A stretch of 64,000 nt of DNA, from contig QFQX01000009.1 in NCBI GenBank assembly GCA_003248775.1, positions 1 to 64,000 of the forward strand. Reading direction: 5' to 3'. This document shows, one piece after another, positions 53,735 through 62,649 of this stretch (its first letter is position 1; every line of letters starts with the position of its first letter). The DNA comes from Shinella sp. Lineage in GTDB: Bacteria; Pseudomonadota; Alphaproteobacteria; Rhizobiales; Rhizobiaceae. Made by a program: the position numbers and the translations under genes. A model generated the notes under the pieces. It did not search any database and had not been told where the DNA came from. It saw only the letters and a program-made list of their open reading frames with translations.

Positions 53735-54484
53735 GTGTCCATAGCCGATATTTCCTTCGTCAGCGCCTTGCTTGCCGGTGCCCTTTCGTTCCTTTCTCCC
53801 TGCGTCCTGCCTCTGGTGCCGCCCTATCTCTGTTACATGGCGGGCATTTCGGTCGATCAGTTCAGGACCGGCGCGACGGCCGGAGGAGATGTACGCGCAC
53901 GTCGGGCTGTAATGCTCTCCGCCTTCATCTTCACGCTCGGCTTCGCAACCGTCTTCATCGCGCTCGGAGCGGGGGCTTCCACCATCGGTACGATGCTGCG
54001 CCAGCATCTCGATCTTCTGTCGAAAATCGGCGGCTTGATCATCATCGTTATGGGCCTGAATTTCCTCGGGATTTTCCGGATAGGTTTCCTTTCGAGCGAA
54101 ATGCGCTTTTCCGGCGGCGGCAAGCCGGCGACGCTTTCTGGCGCCTATATCATGGGCCTGGCCTTCGCCTTCGGCTGGACGCCCTGTATCGGGCCGGTGC
54201 TCGGCGCGATCCTCGGCGTTGCAGCCTCCCGCGACACCGTGGGCGACGGCGCATTCCTGCTTGCCATCTACTCGCTCGGCCTTGCCGTTCCGTTCTGGAT
54301 CGCTGCGGCCTTCTCCGGGGCGTTCATGCGCTTTCTTGCCCGTTTCCGCCGTCATCTCGGTCTTGTCGAAAAGGCGATGGGTGCTCTGCTCGTGCTAACT
54401 GGCCTCGCTTTCATGTTCGGTTTCGTCTCCAATCTGGCGATCTGGTTCCAGCAGACCTTTCCAATCCTCTCCCAAATCGGCTAA
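53735..54484 (+). CDS. ccdA: Cytochrome c biogenesis protein CcdA
   Basis: 249 residues, six membrane helices. The essential Cys pair is in SPCVLPLVPPYLCY (first helix) and GWTPCIGPVLG (fourth helix); it carries reducing equivalents from thioredoxin to periplasmic apocytochrome c and thiol partners. The start is GTG with GGAG ten bases upstream. A RIME-like element follows. Confidence 0.93.
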   Translation: MSIADISFVSALLAGALSFLSPCVLPLVPPYLCYMAGISVDQFRTGATAGGDVRARRAVMLSAFIFTLGFATVFIALGAGASTIGTMLRQHLDLLSKIGGLIIIVMGLNFLGIFRIGFLSSEMRFSGGGKPATLSGAYIMGLAFAFGWTPCIGPVLGAILGVAASRDTVGDGAFLLAIYSLGLAVPFWIAAAFSGAFMRFLARFRRHLGLVEKAMGALLVLTGLAFMFGFVSNLAIWFQQTFPILSQIG

Positions 54485-54493
54485 GCGAAAAGA

Positions 54494-54600
54494 TAGAGCG
54501 TTTCCGGCGAAAACAGTCTCGCCTTCAATGCTCTATCTCTTTGTTTTCACGCAACTCCGGACGCAAGACCGGTTCCCACTTTTGCTGGATTTGCTATATA
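54494..54600. repeat. RIME-like intergenic element, copy 2
   Basis: TAGAGCG...ATGCTCTA and the second palindrome CAACTCCGGACGCAAGACC...TTTTGCTGGA are aligned to the copy at 8784 without gaps over about 105 bases, with roughly a dozen to fifteen differences by eye. The element lies between ccdA and the AEC transporter gene. Confidence 0.75.
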
Positions 54601-54640
54601 GGTCGCATGCGACCGGCCGGAATCTGGAGGAGAGGCGGCC

Positions 54641-55603
54641 ATGGGGGATATCATTGCGCTGGTTCTGCCCTTCTTCGGGCTGATCCTGATTGGCTATATT
54701 TCGGGAAAGCTGTCGAAGCATGAAGCCAGTGCACTCGGCTGGCTGAACTTCTTCGTCATCTACGTCTCGCTGCCGGCGCTGTTCTTCAAGCTCGTGTCGC
54801 GCACCCCGCTTTCGGAACTGACCCGCATCGATTTCATCGCCGCCGCGATGGCCGCGACATACGGGATCTTCCTGCTGGTTTTCCTGATCGGTCGCCTGAT
54901 ACGCGGCAATTCCATCGCGGACTGCACGATGCAGGCGCTCGCCGGCGCCTATGGCAATATCGGCTACATGGGGCCCGGCCTTGCCCTGCTTGCCTTCGGG
55001 GAGGCTGCGGCAGTGCCGGTGGCGCTGATCTTCTGCTTCGAGAATGCCGCACACTTTACCGCGGCTCCCGCGCTGATGGCCTTTGCCGGCGGAGAGGAAC
55101 GGCGGCCGGGGCGGGTGGCGTTCGAAGTGGCGAAGAAGATCGCCTACCACCCCTTCATCATTGCGACAGCCGTCGGTTTTCTCGCGGCAGCATTGTCGTT
55201 CGAACCGCCGGTCGCCCTGCAAAGGCTGATCGACTATCTGGCGCAGGCGGCTGCTCCCTGCGCGCTTTTCGCCATGGGCGTGACGCTGGCGCTGCGGCCG
55301 TTGAAGCGCGTTCCGGTCGAGCTCGGCTACATCGTGCCTATCAAGCTCGTGCTGCATCCGCTGCTCGTCTATGTCGTGCTGAGCCTTGCCGGCAATTTCG
55401 ATCCGCTGTGGGTCTATACCGCCGTGCTGCTGGCATCGCTGCCGACGGCGACCAATGTCTTCGTCATCGGCCAGCAATATGGCGTTTGGCAGGAGCGCGC
55501 CTCGGCGACGATCCTGATCACCACGCTTATTTCGGTGCTTTCGGTTTCCGGCCTGCTCTACGCGATCAAATCCGGCGCGTTACCGCCGGATCTTTTCCCT
55601 TAG
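54641..55603 (+). CDS. AEC-family transporter (auxin efflux carrier type)
   Basis: 320 residues, about ten hydrophobic helices in two halves with a hydrophilic centre. The N-terminal LPFFGLILIGYISGKLSKHEASALGWLNFFVIYVSLPALFF and C-terminal TAVLLASLPTATNVFVIGQQY are typical. It probably transports an organic acid or amino acid. Its 3' end overlaps the convergent UbiH gene by 24 bases. Confidence 0.88.
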   Translation: MGDIIALVLPFFGLILIGYISGKLSKHEASALGWLNFFVIYVSLPALFFKLVSRTPLSELTRIDFIAAAMAATYGIFLLVFLIGRLIRGNSIADCTMQALAGAYGNIGYMGPGLALLAFGEAAAVPVALIFCFENAAHFTAAPALMAFAGGEERRPGRVAFEVAKKIAYHPFIIATAVGFLAAALSFEPPVALQRLIDYLAQAAAPCALFAMGVTLALRPLKRVPVELGYIVPIKLVLHPLLVYVVLSLAGNFDPLWVYTAVLLASLPTATNVFVIGQQYGVWQERASATILITTLISVLSVSGLLYAIKSGALPPDLFP

Positions 55604-56782
55604 GAACCTGGGGAAGGCGCTGAGGCTGTGGCCGGGCGCCACGCCTTCGTGCATCACAAGATTTCGAAGCGGCGCGAAGCTTGCCAGGATCTGCAGGCCG
55701 GTGGCACGCAGCATCTGCACCGGCAGAAGCCCGGACAGAAGCGAGCGGTTGAGAAGATCGACGCTTGCCGTGCGCGACAGGACGTCGAGCTTGCGGCGTC
55801 CGTCGAAACGGTCACCGGCGCGGGCATCGATGCGGCCGCCCGAACGATCCGTCAGGATATCCTCGAGCGTGGCGATATCGCGGAGGCTGAGGTTCAGGCC
55901 CTGTGCGCCGATCGGTGGGAAGGCATGGCCTGCTTCGCCGATGAAGGCGGCACGACCCTTGCCATACCGATTGGCGGTCATGCCCGACAGCGGCCATGCC
56001 TGAACGCCTTCCTCGACAGTCACCTTGCCGAGCATGGACTGCATGCGGGTTTCGACGGCCTGGGAAAGCTCAGCGACAGAGAGCCCCAGCAGATGCTCGG
56101 CTTCCTTCGGCTCTACCACCCAGACGAGGCTCGAACGCTGGCCGGGCAGGGGAACCTGCGTAAACGGCCCGCTCTCTCCATGGAATTCGGTGGATATGTT
56201 CTGGTGTGGCAGCGTATGGGCGAAGTTCAGCACCACCGCCGTCTGCGGATAGGACCATGTGCGGACACCGACACCAGCGGTTTCGCGGGTCCTGGACTTG
56301 CGGCCATCGGCACCGATGACAAAATCGGCGTCCAGTTCCTCACCGCCTGAAAGCGTGATCCTGACCTTGTCGTCACCCAACGCGATATCTTCTGCGACTG
56401 CGCCGAAGACCGTGATCCGCGTCTCGGCTTCAACGGCCTTGCCCAGAATGTCATTCAGCGCACTGTTCGGGATATTGTAGCCGAAGGCGTCAAGCCCGAT
56501 TTCCGCGCTGCGGAAGGCAACGGTCGGCGCGCGCAGGAGGCGCTTCGTGCCATCTATGATCTGCATGGTCGAGAGGGCGGCGGCATGTGGCCGGATCGCC
56601 TCCCAGAGGCCCAGCCGCTCCATCATGCGGATCGACTGGTCCATCAGCGCGGTCGTGCGACCATCGTTCGCCGCCGCCTTCGGCGCGATCAGGGCAATGT
56701 TTCTTCCCGCCCGAGCGAGAGCGATTGCTGCAACGGAACCGGCCAAGCCTCCGCCAACCACGGCGATATCGAAATGTGTCAT
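55580..56782 (-). CDS. UbiH/UbiF/VisC-family FAD-dependent hydroxylase
   Basis: 400 residues from the ATG before THFDIAVVGGG, or 403 from an ATG three codons upstream. GGGLAGSVAAIALARAG is the FAD-binding Rossmann motif; IGADGRKSRTRE and IGEAGHAFPPIGAQGLNLSLRDIATL are the second FAD motif and the UbiH signature. It hydroxylates a ubiquinone precursor or similar aromatic ring. Its 3' end overlaps the AEC gene tail to tail. Confidence 0.9.
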   Translation of the reverse strand: MTHFDIAVVGGGLAGSVAAIALARAGRNIALIAPKAAANDGRTTALMDQSIRMMERLGLWEAIRPHAAALSTMQIIDGTKRLLRAPTVAFRSAEIGLDAFGYNIPNSALNDILGKAVEAETRITVFGAVAEDIALGDDKVRITLSGGEELDADFVIGADGRKSRTRETAGVGVRTWSYPQTAVVLNFAHTLPHQNISTEFHGESGPFTQVPLPGQRSSLVWVVEPKEAEHLLGLSVAELSQAVETRMQSMLGKVTVEEGVQAWPLSGMTANRYGKGRAAFIGEAGHAFPPIGAQGLNLSLRDIATLEDILTDRSGGRIDARAGDRFDGRRKLDVLSRTASVDLLNRSLLSGLLPVQMLRATGLQILASFAPLRNLVMHEGVAPGHSLSAFPRFLREKIRR

Positions 56783-56978
56783 GTCATGCATCCAATTCTT
56801 CCGTCATGCATTTTAGTCCGAGGCGGCGGTGAAATCCATGGGCCGATTTGGCACATAGCTCAGCTTTCCGGGAGACGGGATAAATTGACAAAACGCAGGA
56901 CGCGGCGCGCTTCCGGTTGCAAAACCGCTGATTTCATTAGATACCGATGCGCAGTCTGAAGGGGGCGACACGGCGAAC

Positions 56979-57719
56979 ATGAAAATCTTCAATTACCGGC
57001 GGGTTCCTTATGCGGAAATCCGGGCCTTCTCCGTTCACATCCTGACAGCCTCGGGCTCCTTCCTTGCATTTCTCGGCGTCGTCGCCGCTGCGGAACTCCG
57101 CTTTGTCGACATGTTCTGGTGGCTGGGCCTTGCGCTTCTCGTCGATGGTATCGACGGGCCGATCGCCCGCAAGGTGCGGGTCAAGGAAGTGCTGCCGAAT
57201 TGGTCCGGCGATACGCTGGACAACATCATCGACTACGTGACCTATGTGCTCCTGCCGGCCTTCGCGCTCTATCAGAGCGGCATGATCGGAGAGCCATGGT
57301 CCTTCGTCGCAGCCGGCATGATCGTGGTTTCAAGCGCGATCTATTATGCCGATACGGGCATGAAGACGGACGAGTATTTCTTTTCGGGCTTCCCGGTCGT
57401 CTGGAACATGCTTGTCTTCACGCTATTCGTCATCGATGCCGACGCCAATACGGCGCTCATCATCGTAACGCTCTCCGTCATCCTGACCTTCCTGCCGATC
57501 CACTTCCTGCACCCGGTTCGCGTGGAGCGGCTGCGGCCGCTCAATCTCGGGATGTTCCTGCTCTGGAGCGCGCTCGGCATCTACGCGCTTCTCCTGCATT
57601 TCCACACACCGCTCTGGCTCAAGGTCGCCTTTTCCGCCTCTGGCCTCTACCTCTATTGCATCGGCGGCGTGTTGCAGTTTTTCCCCTCCCTCGGAAGTCG
57701 CGGCATCAAGCATCGATAA
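56979..57719 (+). CDS. pcs: Phosphatidylcholine synthase
   Basis: 246 residues, about eight membrane helices. The CDP-alcohol phosphotransferase motif is DGIDGPIARKVRVKEVLPNWSGDTLDNIIDYV, with the key Asp, Gly, Ala, Arg and Asp residues in place. Pcs joins CDP-diacylglycerol and choline to make phosphatidylcholine in one step, a pathway first found in rhizobia. It stands alone between UbiH and the BMP-ABC operon. Confidence 0.95.
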   Translation: MKIFNYRRVPYAEIRAFSVHILTASGSFLAFLGVVAAAELRFVDMFWWLGLALLVDGIDGPIARKVRVKEVLPNWSGDTLDNIIDYVTYVLLPAFALYQSGMIGEPWSFVAAGMIVVSSAIYYADTGMKTDEYFFSGFPVVWNMLVFTLFVIDADANTALIIVTLSVILTFLPIHFLHPVRVERLRPLNLGMFLLWSALGIYALLLHFHTPLWLKVAFSASGLYLYCIGGVLQFFPSLGSRGIKHR

Positions 57720-57844
57720 TGCAGTGCAAAAAAACGTAAAAAGTCAGCGATGTCAGTTGCCGGACGCCGCAAACGCGTTATCAATATGACGATATCGATC
57801 CGGACACGGGACAAGATCCGGGGCATAATGACCGAGGGGGACAA

Positions 57845-59407
57845 GTGTCGAATACCGACATGAAGGCTGCTGATTCGCTTCTTGCCGTGCAGGGGCTTAC
57901 GAAGCTGTTCGGCAGTTTCACCGCCTGCAACGGCATCGACCTCGATATCGGCCATGGAGAGATCCATGCTCTGCTCGGTGAAAACGGCGCCGGCAAGTCC
58001 ACACTCGTCAAGATGCTGTTCGGAATTCTCGCGCCATCGGCCGGCACGATTTCGTGGCAGGGCAGGCAGGTCTCCATCCCGTCACCGGCTGCCGCCCGCA
58101 AGCTCGGCATCGGCATGGTTTTCCAGCATTTCTCGCTGTTCGAAGCGCTGACGGTCGCCGAAAACATCGCGCTTGCGCTCGATGAAGCCGTGTCGATCTC
58201 CGAAATCTCCAAGAAGGCTGCGGAGCTTTCGAAAGCTTACGGACTGCCGCTCGATCCCGATGCGCATGTGGCCGATCTTTCGGTGGGCGAACGCCAGCGC
58301 ATCGAAATCGTGCGCGCGCTCCTGCAAAACCCTCGGCTGATCATTCTCGACGAGCCGACCTCGGTTCTGACACCCCAGGAAGCCGACCGGCTGTTCGAAA
58401 CGCTGTTCAAGCTGAAAGCCGAAGGGCGTTCGGTTCTCTATATCAGCCACAGGCTGGAAGAGGTTCAGCGCATCTGCGATCGCGCCACGGTTCTGCGCCA
58501 CGGCAAGGTCACGGGTCAGTGCGATCCGCGTTCGGAGACGCCGGCCTCGCTCGCCCGCATGATGGTGGGCTCTGAGGTCGCAGGTGTCCACCGCGACGAC
58601 GACGTCTCGACCGGCGACGTGCTTCTGGAAACCCGTCATCTGTCGGTCAGCGCGCGCACGCCGTTTGCCATGTCGCTCAAGGATGTGTCGCTGCGCGTGA
58701 AGGCCGGCGAAGTGCTGGCGATCGCGGGTGTCGCGGGTAACGGCCAGGGCGAGCTTTTCGATGCGCTTTCGGGCGAGCATGCGGTGGATGACAACGAAAC
58801 GGTCCGTATTCGCGACCGGGCGGTCGGACGGCTCGGTATCTCCGCCCGCAGGCTGATGGGCGCCGGCTTCGTTCCGGAAGAGCGCCACGGCCATGCGGCG
58901 GTTCCGGCCCTTTCACTGTCCGACAATCTGCTGCTTGCGCGCAATCGCTCCGACGCCAAGGCATTTCTTGCCGGCGGGGCGCTCAAGCTCATTCGATACG
59001 ATACCATTCGCAAGGCGGCGCAGCGGATTTCAGAGACGATGGACGTGCGAAAGAGCGGCGACGATCCGGCCGCCGGTTCGCTTTCCGGCGGCAACCTGCA
59101 GAAATTCATCGTCGGGCGCGAGCTTGACCGGCAGCCGGCCGTGTTGGTGGTGAACCAGCCGACCTGGGGCGTGGATGCAGGGGCCGCAAGCCGTATTCGT
59201 CAGGCGCTCGTCAATCTCGCCCGTTCGGGCTCTGCCGTGGTGGTGATCAGCCAGGATCTCGATGAGATCTTCGAAGTGGCGACGAGCATCGCCGCGATTT
59301 CCGAGGGCAAGCTGTCCGAAGCCTATCCGGCCGCAACGATGACACGCGAGAAAATCGGCCTGCTGATGGGCGGCATGCACGGGCTGGAGACTGCCGATGC
59401 GCATTGA
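57845..59407 (+). CDS. BMP-type (nucleoside) ABC importer ATPase
   Basis: 520 residues, two ABC domains as in sugar/nucleoside importers. The first has GENGAGKST, LSVGERQRIE and ILDEPTSVLT; the second has a degenerate GVAGNGQGE loop with LSGGNLQKFI. This is the YufO-like ATPase of BMP-dependent systems. The start is GTG. It overlaps the next gene by 11 bases. Confidence 0.92.
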   Translation: MSNTDMKAADSLLAVQGLTKLFGSFTACNGIDLDIGHGEIHALLGENGAGKSTLVKMLFGILAPSAGTISWQGRQVSIPSPAAARKLGIGMVFQHFSLFEALTVAENIALALDEAVSISEISKKAAELSKAYGLPLDPDAHVADLSVGERQRIEIVRALLQNPRLIILDEPTSVLTPQEADRLFETLFKLKAEGRSVLYISHRLEEVQRICDRATVLRHGKVTGQCDPRSETPASLARMMVGSEVAGVHRDDDVSTGDVLLETRHLSVSARTPFAMSLKDVSLRVKAGEVLAIAGVAGNGQGELFDALSGEHAVDDNETVRIRDRAVGRLGISARRLMGAGFVPEERHGHAAVPALSLSDNLLLARNRSDAKAFLAGGALKLIRYDTIRKAAQRISETMDVRKSGDDPAAGSLSGGNLQKFIVGRELDRQPAVLVVNQPTWGVDAGAASRIRQALVNLARSGSAVVVISQDLDEIFEVATSIAAISEGKLSEAYPAATMTREKIGLLMGGMHGLETADAH

Positions 59408-60488
59408 ACTCGAAAAGCGCGCCCGCATGTCGGGCCTGTTCGCCATCGTCTCGCCCCTTCTGGCGCTGGCGCTGACGGTGTTCTTCGGCGGCGTGATGTT
59501 CGCGCTGCTTGGCAAGGACCCGGTATCGGCGCTCTACAGTTTCTTCATCGAGCCGCTGCTCGAGGTGTGGTCGCTGCACGAGCTTGCGATCAAGGCCGGC
59601 CCGCTGATCCTGATCGCGGTGGGGCTATCGATCTGTTATCGCTCGAACAACTGGAATATCGGCGCGGAAGGGCAGTTCACCATCGGCGCGATCACCGGTT
59701 CGTTCCTGCCGGTCGTCTTCTACGAATGGCATTCGCCGCTGCTTTTGCCGCTGATGATGGTGATGGGTGCGCTTGGCGGCGCGCTTTATGCGGCCATTCC
59801 GGCGTTGCTCAAGACCCGCTTCAACACCAACGAGATCCTGACTAGCCTGATGCTGGTCTATATCGCGCAGCTCTTCCTTGACTGGCTGGTGCGCGGCGCA
59901 TGGCGTGACCCGCAGGGCTATAACTTCCCCCAGAGCCGGAGCTTCGTGACGGAAGGCGTCCTGCCTGAGATGCTGGCGTCCGGCCGAGCCCACTGGGGCT
60001 TTGCCTTCGCCATCATCGCCGCCGTCGGCGTCTGGTTCATGATGCGCTACACGCTGAAGGGTTTCCAGGTCGTGGTGCTCGGCCAGTCGGAACGAGCAGG
60101 GCGCTTCGCCGGGTTCTCGTCCCGTGGCATGGTGTGGTTCTCGATGCTGCTTTCGGGCGCCTTCGCCGGACTTGCCGGGATTTCCGAGGTTTCGGGCTCC
60201 ATCGGACATCTGCAGCCGTCGATTTCTCCGGGCTACGGCTTCACGGCGATCATCGTCGCCTTCCTCGGCAGGCTCAATCCGCTCGGCATCATCGCGGCCG
60301 GCCTCGTACTGGCGCTGACCTATCTCGGGGGCGAGGCGGCACAGCTTTCCATCGGGGTGTCCGACAAGGTGACCCGCGTCTTTCAGGGACTGCTGCTGTT
60401 CTTCGTGCTCTCCTGTGACACGCTGATCCACTACAAGATCCGGATCGTGGCCTCCAAGGCCCAGTCCGTGCTGGGCAAAGGTGCATGA
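59397..60488 (+). CDS. BMP-type ABC importer permease, first subunit
   Basis: 363 residues with about ten hydrophobic helices. SICYRSNNWNIGAEGQFTIGAI and GFQVVVLGQSERAGRFAGFS are typical of YufP-like permeases. It starts inside the end of the ATPase gene and ends inside the start of the next permease gene, so the three are translationally coupled. Confidence 0.92.
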   Translation: MRIELEKRARMSGLFAIVSPLLALALTVFFGGVMFALLGKDPVSALYSFFIEPLLEVWSLHELAIKAGPLILIAVGLSICYRSNNWNIGAEGQFTIGAITGSFLPVVFYEWHSPLLLPLMMVMGALGGALYAAIPALLKTRFNTNEILTSLMLVYIAQLFLDWLVRGAWRDPQGYNFPQSRSFVTEGVLPEMLASGRAHWGFAFAIIAAVGVWFMMRYTLKGFQVVVLGQSERAGRFAGFSSRGMVWFSMLLSGAFAGLAGISEVSGSIGHLQPSISPGYGFTAIIVAFLGRLNPLGIIAAGLVLALTYLGGEAAQLSIGVSDKVTRVFQGLLLFFVLSCDTLIHYKIRIVASKAQSVLGKGA

Positions 60489-61405
60489 TGATCCTGGAAG
60501 CCATCCTTCTCACCGTCATCACCGCCTCCACGCCGCTGGTCATCGCCGCGCTCGGCGAACTGGTGACCGAACGCTCCGGTGTCCTCAATCTCGGCGTCGA
60601 GGGCATGATGATCATCGGTGCTGTCTGTGCTTTCGCAGCCGCCCACACGACCGGCTCGCCATTTCTCGGCATTCTCGCCGGCATCGCTTCAGGTGCCGCC
60701 TTTTCGCTGCTCTTCGGCTTCCTGACGCTCACGCTGGTCGCCAATCAGGTTGCGACCGGTCTTGCGCTGAGCATTCTCGGCCTTGGCGTATCGGGCATGC
60801 TGGGCGAGAGCTTCGTCGGCGTGCCGGGCATCAAGCTGCAGCCGATCACCATTCCGCTGCTTGCGGACATTCCCTTTCTCGGGCCGCTGCTTTTCAAGCA
60901 GGATCTGATCTTCTACCTGTCGATCCTTCTGGTCATCGGGGTCAACTGGTTCCTGTTTGCATCGCGGGCAGGGCTGAAGCTGCGGGCTATCGGCGACAAC
61001 CATGCCTCGGCGCATACACTCGGCATCCACGTCATCCGCACCCGTTATCTCGCGGTGATGTTCGGAGGCGCCTGTGCGGGTCTGGCGGGCGCGCAACTGT
61101 CGCTCGTCTACACGCCGCAATGGGTGGAGAACATGTCGGCGGGACGCGGCTGGATCGCGCTCGCGCTGGTCGTTTTCGCATCGTGGCGCCCGTGGCGGGT
61201 TCTGGCAGGCGGCTACCTCTTCGGAGCCGTCACGATCGGGCAATTGCATGCGCAGGCATTCGGCATTGGTTTACCCTCGCAGTTTCTCTCCGCGCTGCCC
61301 TATGTCGCGACCATTGTCGTCCTGATCATAATTTCCCATAATCGGCGCACGACGCTGATCAACACACCGGCCTCGCTGGGCAAGCCCTTCGTTCCGGATA
61401 GATAA
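60485..61405 (+). CDS. BMP-type ABC importer permease, second subunit
   Basis: 306 residues, about eight to ten helices. ERSGVLNLGVEGMMIIGAVCAF and GIHVIRTRYLAVMFGGACAGLAGA match YufQ-like permeases. The four-base overlap with the first permease gene (ATGA) indicates coupling. Confidence 0.92.
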   Translation: MMILEAILLTVITASTPLVIAALGELVTERSGVLNLGVEGMMIIGAVCAFAAAHTTGSPFLGILAGIASGAAFSLLFGFLTLTLVANQVATGLALSILGLGVSGMLGESFVGVPGIKLQPITIPLLADIPFLGPLLFKQDLIFYLSILLVIGVNWFLFASRAGLKLRAIGDNHASAHTLGIHVIRTRYLAVMFGGACAGLAGAQLSLVYTPQWVENMSAGRGWIALALVVFASWRPWRVLAGGYLFGAVTIGQLHAQAFGIGLPSQFLSALPYVATIVVLIIISHNRRTTLINTPASLGKPFVPDR

Positions 61406-61442
61406 AGCTCAACAAAATCAACGAACCAGGATAGGGGTTATC

Positions 61443-62516
61443 ATGAAGAAACTGTTTTTGGCACTGGCTGCAACAACAGCCGCGCTCGGCGGTCTCGCCG
61501 GCACTGCCGCAGCAGAAGAAAAGACCAAGGTCTGCTTCGTCTATGTCGGCACCAAGACCGACGGCGGCTGGACGCAGGCCCATGACATCGCCCGGCAGGA
61601 GCTGCAGGCTCACTTCGGCGACAAGATCGACACGCCCTTCCTCGAAAGCGTTCCGGAAGGCCCGGATGCCGAGCGCGCCATCGAGCGTCTCGCCCGTTCA
61701 GACTGCAAGCTGATCTTCACCACGTCCTTCGGCTTCATGGATGCGACCATCAAGGTTGCCGCCAAGTTCCCCGATGTGAAGTTCGAACACGCAACCGGCT
61801 TCAAGACCGCCGAAAACGTTGCCACCTACAACTCGCGTTTCTATGAAGGCCGCTACATCCAGGGCGTCATCGCCGGCAAGATGTCCGAGAAGGGTCTTGC
61901 AGGCTACATCGCCTCCTTCCCGATCCCGGAAGTCGTGATGGGCATCAACGCTTTCGAACTCGGTGCGAAGTCGGTCAACCCGAACTTCAAGATGAAGGTC
62001 ATCTGGGCCAACACCTGGTTCGACCCGGGCAAGGAAGCAGACGCCGCCAAGGCTCTCATCGACCAGGGCGTCGACATCCTGACCCAGCACACCGACACCA
62101 CCGCTCCCATGCAGGTTGCGCAGGAGCGCGGCATCAAGGCCTTCGGCCAGGCTTCAGACATGATCGCCGCCGGCCCGAACACCCAGCTGACCGCCATCAA
62201 GGACACCTGGGCCGCCTATTATATCAAGCGCACGCAGGAACTTCTCGACGGCACCTGGAAGTCGCAGCAGAGCTGGGACGGCCTGAAGGACGGCATCCTG
62301 ACCATGGCGCCCTACACCAACATGCCTGACGACGTGAAGGCGCTTGCAGAAGCGACCGAAGCCAAGATCAAGTCCGGCGAACTGCATCCGTTCACCGGCC
62401 CGGTCAACAAGCAGGACGGCTCGGCGTGGCTGAAGGAAGGCGAGAAGGCTGACGACGGCACGCTGCTCGGCATGAACTTCTACGTCGAAGGCGTAGACGA
62501 CAAGCTGCCGCAATAA
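61443..62516 (+). CDS. BMP-family substrate-binding protein
   Basis: 357 residues. The Sec signal (1-22, cleavage after AAA) is followed by the BMP fold: KVCFVYVGTKTDGGWTQAHDIA, FTTSFGFMDATIKVAAKFPDVKFEHATGFKT and VWANTWFDPGKEADAAKALIDQGVDI. Known members bind purine nucleosides or related ligands. It is the last gene of the operon. The ligand is unproven. A terminator follows. Confidence 0.93.
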   Translation: MKKLFLALAATTAALGGLAGTAAAEEKTKVCFVYVGTKTDGGWTQAHDIARQELQAHFGDKIDTPFLESVPEGPDAERAIERLARSDCKLIFTTSFGFMDATIKVAAKFPDVKFEHATGFKTAENVATYNSRFYEGRYIQGVIAGKMSEKGLAGYIASFPIPEVVMGINAFELGAKSVNPNFKMKVIWANTWFDPGKEADAAKALIDQGVDILTQHTDTTAPMQVAQERGIKAFGQASDMIAAGPNTQLTAIKDTWAAYYIKRTQELLDGTWKSQQSWDGLKDGILTMAPYTNMPDDVKALAEATEAKIKSGELHPFTGPVNKQDGSAWLKEGEKADDGTLLGMNFYVEGVDDKLPQ

Positions 62517-62540
62517 TTTCAGGCCGCAATGATTTTTGAA

Positions 62541-62569
62541 AAGGGCGCCGTCCTGCGGCGCCCTTTTTG
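62541..62569 (+). terminator. Rho-independent terminator of the BMP-ABC operon
   Basis: A perfect 10-bp stem AAGGGCGCCG / CGGCGCCCTT with a 5-base loop, followed by TTTG. Confidence 0.85.
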
Positions 62570-62649
62570 TTCTTTGTTCCGGTGAAGCGTTGCTGCTATG
62601 TACCGGGCCGAACAACAGTTTCCTGAATCGGAACCAAGCCGGAGCAATC

